A stretch of DNA of 64,000 nt from Alphaproteobacteria bacterium (GCA_018827375.1 JAHJYW010000005.1:1-64000); one strand, 5' to 3'; positions 28,126 to 37,764 are shown, counted from the stretch's first letter. Translations and numbers: made by a program. Notes: a model not told the origin generated them from the letters alone.

Positions 28126-29931
28126 ATGGCCGCAGAACTGACCCCAGTCGAGGCATTGGTTCCCGCAATCACACTCCTTGGCTTTGGCGCGGCTGCAGCC
28201 CTTGCATCAAAGGCCCTCCGGCTAAGCCCGATTGTGGGCTATCTCATCGCAGGTATCCTGATTGGCCCCAGCGTCCTCGGCCTGATTGAGGAAAGCAGCG
28301 CCACACATCTCATGGCGGAACTCGGCGTGGTGTTCCTCCTGTTCGATATTGGCATGCACGTCTCCCTGCGCGAGCTCAACGAAAGCCGCCGCGATCTCCT
28401 GCGCCTCGCCCCGATGCACCTTTTCCTCACCGGGCTGGTGGCGGCCTCTGCGCTGGCCATGATCGGCCTCGACTGGCCCATTGCACTCGCCGTTGGCCTC
28501 AGTCTGGGCCTCTCGTCAACAGCCGTCGTTGCCCGCATACTCACCGAGCGGGAGCAAAACTCCTGCCCTATCGGTCGCTCGGCCACGCATGTCCTTATTT
28601 TCCAGGACATCGTTGCCATCTTCCTCATGATCTTCGCGAGTTCACTGGGCGATTCCGAGGTCGGCGCCCAGGGCTTGGCCGGGTTAGTCTCTGATTACCT
28701 TCTCGGCGGCGCCAGCGTACCTCTCTATGCCGCGCTCGGCCTCTCTGTTGTGCAAACGGTCATCGCCTTCTGCGCCGCATTGCTTGCCGGCAAGTACCTG
28801 ATCAATCCAGTGTTCCGCACGCTGGTCGCCACGCGCAATGCCGAGGCTTTCACCGCGTTCACGTTGCTCTTGGTGCTTGCGGCGGCCTGCGCCACGGCGG
28901 TCATCGGCCTGTCGCTTACGCTTGGCGCATTCCTCGCCGGCCTCGCGGTCTCTGGCACGCCTTTCAGACACCAGGTGCAGACCGAGATGGGCCCATTCCG
29001 TGGCCTTCTCCTCTCCTTCTTCTTTATCAGTGTCGGCCTCTCGATCGACGTACCTGCCCTCATGTCCCATCTTCCGCTGGTGCTGTTAGGCGCAGCTGGC
29101 ATCCTCGTCATGAAAACCGCGCTCGGCTATGTTGCCGCCCGCCTCAACAAGTGGAGCGTTCCCGGCGCTACGCAGCTGGCCTTTCTCCTCGCGCAGGGCT
29201 CCGAATTCACACTCGTCATCCTGTCGCTCGGCGCCATCGTTGCGGGCATATCCTCCGGCCTGATGAGTAGCATCGTGGCTGCCGTGGCCCTGTCCCTCGC
29301 GCTTGCGCCGAGCTGGGCAGCGCTTGGGGTCAAGCTCTCCCGGCGACTGGCAGAGCGCAGCAAGACCGCCATGGAAACGGCCCCGTCGGCGACATCCCTC
29401 ACCGACCGGCCTGTGATTGTCATCGGCATGTCCTCGGCTGGCCGTCTCGCGATCGACGCTCTTGTGGATCACGACATCCCCTATATCGCCCTTGAAGGCG
29501 ATCCTGATCGCTTCCTCGCCGCCGTGGCAGATGGCTACAAGGTCTCCTTCGGCGACGCGAGCAACATGAAGCTCGTCGAAGCCGTTGGCGGCAGCAATGC
29601 CCGCGCCGTCGTTCTGGGCTTCGCCCGTTATGAGATTTCACGCGAGGTGACACCGACAATCACCCGTCGCTTCCCGGACCTGCTCCGCTTCGTCGCCGTG
29701 GACTCTCGTCTCGACCTTGAGCGGTATCTCGACATCGGCGTTCGCGCCCACTTGGCGGGCGGCCAGCCCAAGGGCATCGAAATGGTCGCCGATATTCTCC
29801 TCACGCTGGACGTACCAGAGCCTGAAGTCCGCGAATGGATGGAAGAAGAGGCAGAACGGTTTGCCATCGGCGACGCATCGCGGGTTGAGGAAAAAGTCGA
29901 CGTTGACGAAATCATCGAAGAAGCCGCCTAA
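28126..29931 (+). CDS. KefB/KefC-type cation:proton antiporter with RCK domain
   Basis: A 601-residue CPA2 antiporter. The N-terminal ~390 residues hold about twelve membrane helices (SPIVGYLIAGILIGPSVLGL; FLLFDIGMHVSL; GLSLGLSSTAVVARIL; LGAFLAGLAVSG), and residues ~425-560 form a TrkA-N / RCK-type nucleotide domain (VIVIGMSSAGRLAIDAL). It is of the K+/H+ efflux type, used in pH and electrophile stress. The C-terminal tail is strongly acidic (EEKVDVDEIIEEAA). It is followed by ald after 63 bases; there is no ancillary KefF/KefG gene beside it. Confidence 0.88.
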   Translation: MAAELTPVEALVPAITLLGFGAAAALASKALRLSPIVGYLIAGILIGPSVLGLIEESSATHLMAELGVVFLLFDIGMHVSLRELNESRRDLLRLAPMHLFLTGLVAASALAMIGLDWPIALAVGLSLGLSSTAVVARILTEREQNSCPIGRSATHVLIFQDIVAIFLMIFASSLGDSEVGAQGLAGLVSDYLLGGASVPLYAALGLSVVQTVIAFCAALLAGKYLINPVFRTLVATRNAEAFTAFTLLLVLAAACATAVIGLSLTLGAFLAGLAVSGTPFRHQVQTEMGPFRGLLLSFFFISVGLSIDVPALMSHLPLVLLGAAGILVMKTALGYVAARLNKWSVPGATQLAFLLAQGSEFTLVILSLGAIVAGISSGLMSSIVAAVALSLALAPSWAALGVKLSRRLAERSKTAMETAPSATSLTDRPVIVIGMSSAGRLAIDALVDHDIPYIALEGDPDRFLAAVADGYKVSFGDASNMKLVEAVGGSNARAVVLGFARYEISREVTPTITRRFPDLLRFVAVDSRLDLERYLDIGVRAHLAGGQPKGIEMVADILLTLDVPEPEVREWMEEEAERFAIGDASRVEEKVDVDEIIEEAA

Positions 29932-29994
29932 CAGAGGGCTGGAATTTCATGCGATGCAGGTTTATAGGCACATCATGCCTCAAGGAGAGCCGTC

Positions 29995-31110
29995 ATGCGC
30001 ATTGGTGTTCCAACAGAGATCAAGAAACAGGAATCTCGTGTCGGCCTGACACCGGAAAGTGTCAGCGAGTTGGTTCGCGCTGGTCATCATGTGAACGTCC
30101 AGTCGGGCGCCGGTTTGGGCTCAGGCTTCGCGAACGAAGCGTACACCATGGTCGGAGCGACAATCCTACCGGATGCCGCAGCCGTATTCGCTGACAGCGA
30201 ACTGATCGTGAAGGTCAAGGAGCCCCAGCCCGAGGAGACGGCACGTCTCACATCCGCTCACACACTCTTCACCTATCTCCACCTTGCGCCAGATCCCGTA
30301 CAGGCCAAGGGCCTTATGGAGTCCGGCTGCCTGGCGATCGCCTATGAGACCGTAACAGATGATGATGGCGGCCTGCCGCTGCTGCGCCCCATGAGCCAGG
30401 TTGCGGGCCGCATGTCCCTACAGGTCGCGGCCTGGGCCCTTATGCGTACCAAGCGAGGCCGCGGCATCCTGCTTGGCGGCGTGCCCGGCGTGATGCCCTC
30501 GAAAGTCGTCATTATCGGTGGTGGTGTCTCGGGCACCCACGCTGCGGAAATAGCCGTTGGCATGCGCGCTGATGTCACGATTTTCGACCGCAACAACAAT
30601 CGTCTTGCCGAACTGGACGAACAGTTCCGCGGCAGCCTCAAGACAATGTATTCAACGGCGCACTCGCTTGGTGAAGCGATCAAGGATGCCGACCTCGTCA
30701 TCGGTGCAGTCCTCATTCCCGGCGCGTCAGCGCCCAAGCTGATCAGCCGCGAACAATTGAAAACGATGAAGCCCGGCGCCGTGCTCGTCGACATAGCCAT
30801 CGATCAGGGCGGCTGCTTCGAGACCAGTCACGCGACGACCCACGAAGACCCGATCTATGACGTCGATGGTATCCTGCACTATTGCGTCGCCAACATGCCA
30901 GGCGCCGTGCCGCGCACGTCCACCTATGCCCTCAATAACGCGACCCTGCCTTTTGTTCTGCAGATTGCGAACAAGGGCGCTCGTGAGGCCATTAACGACA
31001 ACCCACACCTCGCCCACGGTCTGACCGTTGATAGCGGCAAGATTGCCCACCAAGCCGTCGCCCTCGACCTTGGCGAGCCTTACGTGCGGCCGGAATGGCT
31101 GACCGCCTAG
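29995..31110 (+). CDS. ald: Alanine dehydrogenase
   Basis: A 371-residue NAD-dependent L-alanine dehydrogenase (alanine to pyruvate and ammonia). It starts MRIGVPTEIKKQESRVGLTP, with the substrate-binding Arg and Lys region SELIVKVKEPQPEE, His in FTYLHLAPD, the NAD fold VVIIGGGVSGTHAAEIA, and VDIAIDQGGCFETSHATTH near the active site. AAGGAG lies before the ATG. The gene is convergent with fbp (21-base gap). It connects amino-acid catabolism seen elsewhere in the window to central carbon. Confidence 0.96.
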   Translation: MRIGVPTEIKKQESRVGLTPESVSELVRAGHHVNVQSGAGLGSGFANEAYTMVGATILPDAAAVFADSELIVKVKEPQPEETARLTSAHTLFTYLHLAPDPVQAKGLMESGCLAIAYETVTDDDGGLPLLRPMSQVAGRMSLQVAAWALMRTKRGRGILLGGVPGVMPSKVVIIGGGVSGTHAAEIAVGMRADVTIFDRNNNRLAELDEQFRGSLKTMYSTAHSLGEAIKDADLVIGAVLIPGASAPKLISREQLKTMKPGAVLVDIAIDQGGCFETSHATTHEDPIYDVDGILHYCVANMPGAVPRTSTYALNNATLPFVLQIANKGAREAINDNPHLAHGLTVDSGKIAHQAVALDLGEPYVRPEWLTA

Positions 31111-31131
31111 GCGCGCCTGGCGTGAACCTCT

Positions 31132-32055
31132 TTAGCTGTGCTTCTTTTTGGCCGCCTCGACCCGGTCAATCTTGCTCTTCTCCCCAATGAAGACAGGGGT
31201 TTTCTGGTGCAGGGTCTTAACCGGCACATCGAGCAGGGACTGATCGCCATCGGTCGACGCGCCGCCCATCGCTGCGATAAGGAATGACATGGGGATCGCC
31301 TCATAGACGAGACGAAGCTTGCCCTCTTCATACCCCTTTATGTTGGCGCGCGGATACACGAACAGGCCGCCCTGCAGGACCATGCGCTTCATGTCGGAAA
31401 CCATGGACGCATACCAGCGCATGTTGTGGGGTTTCGCAGTACCATTGTGCGTGTCGAGCAGGTCGGCATAATGCGCCTGCAGCCACTTGTCCCAGACCAT
31501 CTGGTTCTGGCCATTGATCGCCAAGACATCGGCTGAAGGCAGTCCGCCTTCAATCGGCAAGACTTGCCAGGCAGACGTTTCCTGATTGAAGATGCCTTTG
31601 TAGACCTTGTCGCCATCCGCAAAGTAGGCTTCCAGGTTCATCCCGAAGACGAAAAACCCGCCGCTCACAATGTTCTTGCCGTTGAAGTCCTCGGCCACCT
31701 CAGCATTATCGAAAACGCCGAAAATGGCCCCTGATGGAATGCCCACCAGAGCGGATTTGGAGCCGTCCAGCGGATCCAGGGCTACGCTATAGCGGCCATC
31801 CGAAATCTTGTTCAGACCCGGACGCTCTTCGGAAACGACATACCTGACATTTCCATCGCTTTTGAGGGCGTCGAAAAAGGCTTCGTCAGCAATAACATCC
31901 AGTTCGATCTGATCATCGCCCGACTCGTTGCTGGATGTTGCGAACTTCAAACCAGCGCCTTTTTTGAGTTCGGCATAAATGATTTCAGATGCTGAAAACA
32001 AAGCGGCGTAAATGCCATCCAGATTCTGGAGCTGGCTCTTGAAGTTCAAAGACAT
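31132..32055 (-). CDS. fbp: Fructose-1,6-bisphosphatase, class I
   Basis: A 307-residue FBPase, a gluconeogenic step. The metal and phosphate signature VALDPLDGSKS is present, together with SEERPGL before it and MRWYASMVSDMKRMVLQGG, FVYPRANIKGYEEGKLRLVYEAIPMSFL, which bind the sugar phosphate. At 307 residues it is slightly shorter than the ~330 of many class I enzymes, mainly through a short N-terminus. Its Lys/Glu-rich sequence is less GC-biased than its neighbours. Tail EAAKKKHS. It follows mlaC on the same strand with a weak terminator between. Confidence 0.9.
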   Translation of the reverse strand: MSLNFKSQLQNLDGIYAALFSASEIIYAELKKGAGLKFATSSNESGDDQIELDVIADEAFFDALKSDGNVRYVVSEERPGLNKISDGRYSVALDPLDGSKSALVGIPSGAIFGVFDNAEVAEDFNGKNIVSGGFFVFGMNLEAYFADGDKVYKGIFNQETSAWQVLPIEGGLPSADVLAINGQNQMVWDKWLQAHYADLLDTHNGTAKPHNMRWYASMVSDMKRMVLQGGLFVYPRANIKGYEEGKLRLVYEAIPMSFLIAAMGGASTDGDQSLLDVPVKTLHQKTPVFIGEKSKIDRVEAAKKKHS

Positions 32056-32126
32056 TGTTGAATAGGTCCCGTGATCATGTTGATGGCGGAAACTGCCCTA
32101 AACCACACCGCATCACAACAGAGTTA

Positions 32127-32151
32127 AGGGTGCCAGCCGTGCTGACACCCT
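32127..32151 (-). terminator. Weak intrinsic terminator after mlaC
   Basis: Stem AGGGTG / CACCCT with an inner AGC/GCT pairing, but followed only by TTAACTC on the minus strand. It lies between the mlaC stop and the fbp start. Confidence 0.45.
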
Positions 32152-32187
32152 CCAAAAGGTCACTCACAAACAGTTGTTTGCTGAAAC

Positions 32188-32724
32188 TCAGGAATTCAGC
32201 GCAGCAATAGCGTCATCAATCGTGGCGCGTGGCTTATCGAGAATAGCCGCAATCTGGGCCCTTTGCTCGATAGCCAGCCAGAGGCCAAGCACTTCGACGT
32301 CAACAACACGCCATTCGCCGTTACGCTCGATCACGCGCCAGCGCACAGTCTGCGAATCTTCACCATTCTGGGTAACACGGGTTTCAACGACCGAATCCTT
32401 GTCGTTGCGATCAACCGAGCCAATCACGTCCACTTGGGCGTTCTTCAGCTTGTTTTTCTGGTCCTGGAACGTGCCCACGAGGAACTTCTCGAAAGCGCTC
32501 TTGAAGCGCGTCTTGTCTTCATCGCTGACCCGATGCGAATATTTGCCAAGCGTGAAGTTGGCGATGGCGTCAATGTCGACAGCCTGTTTGATCGTGCTCT
32601 CGCTGGCTTCGGCGTTGGAAATCTGTGTTGCCGTGCCCGCAATCAAGGCTTCAGCCTCGGGGCTTGCCTGTGCAGAGAGTGCCATGATGGCAAAGCTGGT
32701 AGAAACGATGAGTGAGCGTAGCAT
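32188..32724 (-). CDS. mlaC: MlaC-type phospholipid-binding periplasmic protein
   Basis: A 178-residue exported protein of the MlaC / Ttg2D family, the periplasmic carrier of lipid-asymmetry transport. Signal peptide 1-20 (SLIVSTSFAIMALSAQA). The family pattern is visible in IANFTLGKYSHRVSDEDKTRFKSAFEKFL, then Q..NGEDSQTVRWRVIERNGEWRVVDVEVLGLWL near the end. It stands alone here, away from mlaFED, as is common in alphaproteobacteria. It may be a diverged paralogue. Confidence 0.83.
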   Translation of the reverse strand: MLRSLIVSTSFAIMALSAQASPEAEALIAGTATQISNAEASESTIKQAVDIDAIANFTLGKYSHRVSDEDKTRFKSAFEKFLVGTFQDQKNKLKNAQVDVIGSVDRNDKDSVVETRVTQNGEDSQTVRWRVIERNGEWRVVDVEVLGLWLAIEQRAQIAAILDKPRATIDDAIAALNS

Positions 32725-32927
32725 TATGTTTTTCCTTCGAGTCAGATTTTCCCGATCCGCTCAGTAGATATGTCTTCAGGGCCCTGTTTGTTCCCTGAGG
32801 GGCTATATAGGTCCCATTCCCAATATGCATGGGTCATGCAGCGCGAATCTCGCCCTCTTGGGGAAAAATCCGCTCAGATTCTCCATAATGTGACATTTCA
32901 GGCACAGCGCCGCTTGGGTAAAAGGCC

Positions 32928-33014
32928 TGGTGCGGGCGGCCGGGCTTGAACCGGCAAGGCCTTGCGGCCGAGGGATTTTAAGTCCCTTGCGTATACCAAT
33001 TTCGCCACGCCCGC
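32928..33014 (-). tRNA. tRNA-Leu(UAA)
   Basis: On the minus strand: acceptor GCGGGCG pairs with CGCCCGC, with discriminator A and encoded CCA. Anticodon stem GGGAC-type with loop CTTAAAA (anticodon TAA), a long variable arm CTCGGCCGCAAGGCCTT, and T arm GCCGGTTCAAGCCCGGC. It reads UUA and UUG. It is the second leucine tRNA of the window. Confidence 0.96.
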
Positions 33015-33075
33015 GTGCAGTTCGTGAGTATTCGTCGCCGCCGGGCTTGGCAAGCGCCAGCCCGGCCCGAGACTG

Positions 33076-34287
33076 TCAGGACACCCGTTCGAACACGGCG
33101 GCGAGGCCCTGCCCGCCACCGATACACATGGTTTCCAGGCCGTAACGCGCTTCCTGCCGATCCATCTCGCGCAGCAGGGTCGTCAGGATTCTGACGCCCG
33201 TTGCCCCCACCGGGTGGCCCAGCGAAATGCCCGATCCATTGGGGTTCAGCCGCTTCATGTCGCCATCTGTGAAGCCCAGCGCCTTGGTGCAGGCCAGAAC
33301 CTGCGAGGCGAAGGCCTCGTTCAGCTCGATCACGTCGAGATCCTTGATCTCGATACCGGCCTGCTTCAGCGCCTTTTGCGTCGAAGGCACAGGCCCGATA
33401 CCCATGACTTCCGGGCCGACACCCGCCACAGACCATGACACCAGCCGTCCAAGCGGCTTCAGGCCATATTTCTCAGCCGCTTCACGCGTGCAGACAATAC
33501 AGGCCGCCGCGCCATCATTCTGGCCCGACGCATTGCCCGCAGTCACAGTCGCATCCGGGTCAAACTTGCCACGGATCGCCTTAAGGGAAGACAGCTTCTC
33601 GAACGTTGAGCCTGGCCGGATATGCTCATCTTCAGCCACAACCGTGTCGCCCTTGCGGCCTTTCACTGTGAACGGAACGATCTCGTCAGCGAACTTGCCC
33701 GACTTCTGGGCTGCCGCGGCTTTCTGGTGAGAGGCGAGTGCAAATTCATCCTGCGCTTCGCGCGTGATCTGATAGTCGCGGCGCAGGTTTTCGGCCGTCT
33801 CGATCATGCCGCCTGGCACCGGGTGGAACTTGCCGCCCGCCGTGTAGCGCCCGCGCGACAGGCCATCCTGCAACATCAGGCCTTCGCCCTTGATGTCCCA
33901 GCGCATGTCGATCGAAAAGAAGGGCGCATTCGACATGCTCTCCGCTCCGCCCGCGATGACCAGGTCATTCGCGCCGGTCGCCACCTGCATCACCGCATTG
34001 ATGACAGCCTGCAGGCCAGAGCCGCAACGCCGGTCGATCTGGTAGCCGCCGGTCGTGGTGGTCAGGCCGGCATCGAGTGCCACCATGCGCCCGAAGGCCG
34101 GCGCTTCCATTGTCGGATAGCATTGCGCGAACAGGCAGTCCTCGACCGCCTCGACCGGCACGCTGGTCCGCGCCATGAGTTCACGAATCACATGGCTTGC
34201 CAGTTCATGGGCGTGAACCGTTTTGTAGGCCCCGCCAAATCCACCAACAGCCGTGCGAACGGGCTCACAGATAACGACATCTCTCAT
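33076..34287 (-). CDS. Acetyl-CoA acetyltransferase / beta-ketothiolase
   Basis: A 403-residue thiolase. Nucleophile Cys 88 is in DRRCGSGLQAV; later NGSGISLGHPVGATG (His) and the C-terminal CIGGGQGLA (second Cys) complete the active site; ELNEAFASQ is also conserved. It could make or cleave acetoacetyl-CoA, or finish beta-oxidation. Together with the crotonase 18 bases upstream (34306-35079) it looks like a fatty-acid or ketone metabolism pair. A bacterial degradative thiolase is more likely than an SCP2-type protein. Confidence 0.9.
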   Translation of the reverse strand: MRDVVICEPVRTAVGGFGGAYKTVHAHELASHVIRELMARTSVPVEAVEDCLFAQCYPTMEAPAFGRMVALDAGLTTTTGGYQIDRRCGSGLQAVINAVMQVATGANDLVIAGGAESMSNAPFFSIDMRWDIKGEGLMLQDGLSRGRYTAGGKFHPVPGGMIETAENLRRDYQITREAQDEFALASHQKAAAAQKSGKFADEIVPFTVKGRKGDTVVAEDEHIRPGSTFEKLSSLKAIRGKFDPDATVTAGNASGQNDGAAACIVCTREAAEKYGLKPLGRLVSWSVAGVGPEVMGIGPVPSTQKALKQAGIEIKDLDVIELNEAFASQVLACTKALGFTDGDMKRLNPNGSGISLGHPVGATGVRILTTLLREMDRQEARYGLETMCIGGGQGLAAVFERVS

Positions 34288-34305
34288 CGGTATTTCCTCT
34301 GTATT

Positions 34306-35079
34306 CTAGTTCAGGCCGCGGCCGCGTTCAGTGACCTTCTTGCGGGCCGCCTCGACGCTTTCTGCAGTGACGCTGGCTGCATGCGCGGCCGAACGGCGGA
34401 TCTCTTCCTTCAGGGCGTCACCGAACGGCATGGCGAACCCGTCATCAATCATCTTCTTGTAACCGCGCAGCAGAACCGGATCGCAACTCGTCATCTCGTG
34501 CGCCATCTTGCGCGCGGCAGGTACCAGCTCATCGGCCTTGTAGACTCGATTGACCAGGCCCCAGCGTTCGGCCGTCTGGGCATCGAGGAAGTTGCCGGTG
34601 AAAGACAGTTCCTTGGCCCGGCTCGTGCCGATCAGCCGGGAAAGTTTCTGCGACAGGCCCCAGCCCGGCATGATCCCGACGCGGGCATGCGTGTCGGCGA
34701 ACTTGGCGTTCTCCGATGCCAGAAGGACATCGCACATCAGCGCGAGTTCAAAACCGCCCGTAATCGCAAAGCCATTGATCGCGCCAATGATCGGCCACGG
34801 ATAGGCGCCGATTGCCTTTGCGATATCAATCGAGCCACCGTCAGCGCCGAGGGCAAAACCGGTCTCGCCAGCTTCTTTCAGGTCGACGCCCGCGGTAAAG
34901 GCACGGCCGGCGCCAGTCAGCACAACGGCACGGATCTCGGAATCGCCCTCGAGTTCCGTGAAGACACGGGAAATCTCGGTGCGAAGGGCCCGGCTTAGCG
35001 CATTCAGCGCGTCCGGCCGGTTCAGTGTCACCATCGCAACTGCGCCATCGCGCTCAACCTGAATAATGCTCTCGGCCAT
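34306..35079 (-). CDS. Enoyl-CoA hydratase / isomerase family protein
   Basis: A 257-residue crotonase. VVTLNRPDA-type start (VTLNRPDALNALS), oxyanion segments RAFTAGVDLKEA and GFAITGGFELAL, and the glutamate-bearing FADTHARVGIMPGWGLSQKL with Glu of the FEL pair. The C-terminus is basic (EAARKKVTERGRGLN). It is distinct from the methylglutaconyl-CoA hydratase at 4189-4992. It is probably co-transcribed with the thiolase just downstream. Confidence 0.87.
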   Translation of the reverse strand: MAESIIQVERDGAVAMVTLNRPDALNALSRALRTEISRVFTELEGDSEIRAVVLTGAGRAFTAGVDLKEAGETGFALGADGGSIDIAKAIGAYPWPIIGAINGFAITGGFELALMCDVLLASENAKFADTHARVGIMPGWGLSQKLSRLIGTSRAKELSFTGNFLDAQTAERWGLVNRVYKADELVPAARKMAHEMTSCDPVLLRGYKKMIDDGFAMPFGDALKEEIRRSAAHAASVTAESVEAARKKVTERGRGLN

Positions 35080-35126
35080 GATGCCGTCTCCTTATGATAC
35101 TTGATGATATGTGTTTGAGGGGCCTG

Positions 35127-35615
35127 TCAGGCTTTCCGTTTGCGGAAAATATGGGCGATGGCGATGACCAACGCGATGATTGCGATGGCCGCTGCGAGGA
35201 AAAACATCCCGAACTTGAGGGGGGTCAACCATGACTTTGCGTCAAGCGCATCTGCCGCGCCGGACAGCGCCAGCGCCTGCACCGTGTTCTCGGTCAGGTC
35301 GATGATGATGGTTGCCAGGGCCGGTATAGCAGCAAGCCGCCCGAACCGTCCGAAAAAGCGCAAGGCCATGGCCACGAAGAACCCACCATAGGCCAAGGGG
35401 TACGCCGTATCGAGCAGCACGGTCACCCAGAAATGCGCGTTGCGCTGCGCCTCGGTCAGTCCTGCAATCAAGGTCCGGCAGGCGTCACCTGCGGTAACCG
35501 TATCCAGATAGCGACCACCCACAGTATCACTGAAAAGCGCAAAGCCGGGAAAGATCAGGAGCTGCGCAATGAATAGCCCCCAGATCACCGGCGTGCGCTT
35601 CAGGAAGGCGTTCAT
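35127..35615 (-). CDS. Four-helix membrane protein, unknown function
   Basis: A 162-residue protein with four hydrophobic helices (about 10-28, 64-86, 90-112 and 132-156) and a basic RKRKA end. A soluble loop of ~30 residues after helix 1 contains one Cys (DACRTLI). No family recognised. Its ATG overlaps the stop of the CinA-like gene as ATGA (35612-35615), and the crotonase starts 47 bases after its stop, so it belongs to a minus-strand run of five genes. Confidence 0.68.
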   Translation of the reverse strand: MNAFLKRTPVIWGLFIAQLLIFPGFALFSDTVGGRYLDTVTAGDACRTLIAGLTEAQRNAHFWVTVLLDTAYPLAYGGFFVAMALRFFGRFGRLAAIPALATIIIDLTENTVQALALSGAADALDAKSWLTPLKFGMFFLAAAIAIIALVIAIAHIFRKRKA

Positions 35616-36385
35616 CCGGCATCCTCCGCTATGCGCTCAGGCGTCACACCCGTCGCGGAAATGATCGCTTCCAGCCTCTGGACGATCGTATCAATCAACT
35701 CCGCATGGATCGTGCTGGCGACAAGGTGAACCCCATTGTCGCCGACAGAGCGGAACCAGGGGTATGAGCCATAGGACACGTTCGGCATCTCCACTGCCAG
35801 CGCGCCCAGCGGCTCTGCAATGTCACCCTCACGCAGTCCGAGACCCCGGATTGTCACCTTGTGGACCACGGCGCCCGTGCGAAGGCGCGGACCGATATCT
35901 TCCAGCATGGCGCGCGCGACCTGTGGCACACCCGCCAGCGTGAATACATTCTCCATCTGGAAACCCGGCGCACCTGATACCGGATTGGCCACAAGGCTCG
36001 CGCCATTGGGCACGCGCGCCATTCTGCGCCGCGCCGGTGTGAACTCGGTTTTCATCTCGGCATAGCGTTCGGCCAGCATGGCGATGACTTCCGGATGCTC
36101 GCCTATGCCAACCCCAAACGCCGCCGCAATTGCGTCCGCCGTGATGTCGTCATGCGTCGGGCCAATGCCGCCGGTCGTGAACACATAGGTGTATTCCGCG
36201 CGCAGGTCGTTCACCGCCTTCACGATGCTTTCCTGAACATCGGCCACTGTGCGCGACTCCAGAACCGGGATGCCAAGGGGCGCGAGATACGCCGCGATCT
36301 GTTGCAGGTTGATATCGCGGGTGCGGCCCGAGAGAATCTCGTCCCCGATCAGGAGGACGGCTGCGGTTGGGGCGCTGTCGGTCAC
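35612..36385 (-). CDS. CinA N-terminal-like / molybdopterin-binding domain protein
   Basis: A 257-residue protein equal to the MoCF-type N-terminal domain of CinA: LLIGDEILSGRTRDIN, FTTGGIGPTHDDITADAIA, and GAPGFQMENVFTLAGVPQVARAML. The C-terminal nicotinamide-nucleotide amidase (PncC) domain of full CinA is absent, so it belongs to the stand-alone form found in many alphaproteobacteria. The domain in this family has pyrophosphatase activity toward nucleotide-like substrates in some members; the role here is unknown. It overlaps both neighbours by 4 bases. Confidence 0.87.
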   Translation of the reverse strand: MTDSAPTAAVLLIGDEILSGRTRDINLQQIAAYLAPLGIPVLESRTVADVQESIVKAVNDLRAEYTYVFTTGGIGPTHDDITADAIAAAFGVGIGEHPEVIAMLAERYAEMKTEFTPARRRMARVPNGASLVANPVSGAPGFQMENVFTLAGVPQVARAMLEDIGPRLRTGAVVHKVTIRGLGLREGDIAEPLGALAVEMPNVSYGSYPWFRSVGDNGVHLVASTIHAELIDTIVQRLEAIISATGVTPERIAEDAG

Positions 36386-37764
36386 TCGGCAAGCGCCTCA
36401 TAAACGCGGTTCGCTGAATCGCCCCGCAGAGATCTATCAATGCTGCCACCCGGAAATATCTGAACCATGCCGACAAAGAACAGGTCATTCACAGGATCAA
36501 TCCAGAACCATGTGCCTGCAGCGCCGCCCCAATAATAACTGCCTGCCGGCATCTTGGTGCCGGTAGCGGATGGATCGACGATCACCCCGAAATCAAGTCC
36601 GAAGCCATGCCCGGCGGTACTTAGATTTGTGCCGGTCCCATCAGAGAAGAGATGAAAGCCTTCCGGCAGGACATTTGTCTGCATCAGCTGAACCGTCTCA
36701 GGACGGAGAATCCGCACGCCATTCAGCTCTCCATCATTCACCATCATCTGGCTGAAACGGGCATAGTCGGCGAGGGTCGACACGAGCCCGTGGCCGCCCG
36801 CTTCCATGCCGAACGCGCCTTGCCTATAGGCAAACCGGGGATCATCCAGCGGCACGAGCTCACCAGCTTCAGGATTGAGTGTGAACACGTCGGAAAACCT
36901 GTCGCGCTTCGCCTCCGGAACGAAGAAAGCCGTGTCGGTCATGCCGAGGGGCGTGAAGATCTTCTCCTGCAGGTATTGCCCGAACGGCTTGCCCGAAATC
37001 TTCTGGACAATGTAGCCCTGAATATCGACCGCAGTGCTGTAGGACCAGTTGCTGCCTGGCTGGAACAGCAATGGGATGGTCGCAACTTTCGAGATGTAGG
37101 TGTCCAGGTCCGGCGACGAAAGCACGCCCCTGTCACGGAAAGCCTGATTGACCGGATCATCCCCGCCGAGGCCATAACCGAAACCCGCGGTATGGCTCAT
37201 CAGCTCCCGCATGGTGGGTACATGATCCATGGCTTCGAGCACAGGCGCGCCAACGGCGTCCACGCCGCTCATCACTTTGAGATCGGCGAACTCAGGCACG
37301 AATTTCGTGATCGGATCATCAAGGCTGAACGCACCTTCTTCGTAGAGCATCATCAGGGCAACGCCAGTGATGGGCTTCGACATCGAGTAGATACGGAAAA
37401 TCGTGTCTTCGGTGATCGGTGCCTGGTCGGTCTCGCGCCGGATACCGTGCGCGTAATAATGAGCGACCTGGCCATCCTTCACGAGCAGCGTCGAAATGCC
37501 TTTGACAACGCCGTCATCCACGGCGGCGCCCATCGCCGCATCAAGCGCAGCGAGGCCATCCTGTGTGAACCCCGTGCCGGAGGCTGAAGCCTCAAGCGTG
37601 TCAAATTTTGAGGTGGCAACGGCGGGTGCTGACACTTCTGCAGATACCGCTGGAGCGTCCGGCGCCAAGGCAGGCGCCTCAGCCGGCACCGCAGTACACG
37701 CCGAAGCGCCCGCGAGGATCAGCACAGCTGCCAAACATCTCAGATAGTCGCTCGAAAGTATCAT
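36382..37764 (-). CDS. Beta-lactamase-fold serine hydrolase, probable lipoprotein
   Basis: A 460-residue class C beta-lactamase / esterase-type protein. N-terminal hydrophobic segment LAAVLILAGASAC has a lipobox-like ASAC (Cys 23), and an Ala/Pro-rich tether follows. The catalytic SMSK (Ser 127, Lys 130) is in TIFRIYSMSKPITG; WSYSTAVD carries the second-motif Tyr; HGFGLDFG replaces the KTG box. Such proteins are usually esterases or peptidases, not antibiotic resistance enzymes. ATG 37764 is chosen because of GGGGAG upstream and the signal sequence; the longer in-frame start runs into the divergent osmC region. The stop overlaps the cinA-like start. Confidence 0.87.
   Translation of the reverse strand: MILSSDYLRCLAAVLILAGASACTAVPAEAPALAPDAPAVSAEVSAPAVATSKFDTLEASASGTGFTQDGLAALDAAMGAAVDDGVVKGISTLLVKDGQVAHYYAHGIRRETDQAPITEDTIFRIYSMSKPITGVALMMLYEEGAFSLDDPITKFVPEFADLKVMSGVDAVGAPVLEAMDHVPTMRELMSHTAGFGYGLGGDDPVNQAFRDRGVLSSPDLDTYISKVATIPLLFQPGSNWSYSTAVDIQGYIVQKISGKPFGQYLQEKIFTPLGMTDTAFFVPEAKRDRFSDVFTLNPEAGELVPLDDPRFAYRQGAFGMEAGGHGLVSTLADYARFSQMMVNDGELNGVRILRPETVQLMQTNVLPEGFHLFSDGTGTNLSTAGHGFGLDFGVIVDPSATGTKMPAGSYYWGGAAGTWFWIDPVNDLFFVGMVQIFPGGSIDRSLRGDSANRVYEALAE

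Noticed and set aside
33622-34998. Plus-strand ORF of 458 codons opposite the thiolase and crotonase genes
   Set aside because: Spans two well-supported minus-strand enzymes with intact active-site motifs; no motif of its own.
36382-37764. Possible antibiotic-resistance beta-lactamase
   Set aside because: The KTG box is absent and the tail resembles esterase/peptidase members of the class C fold.
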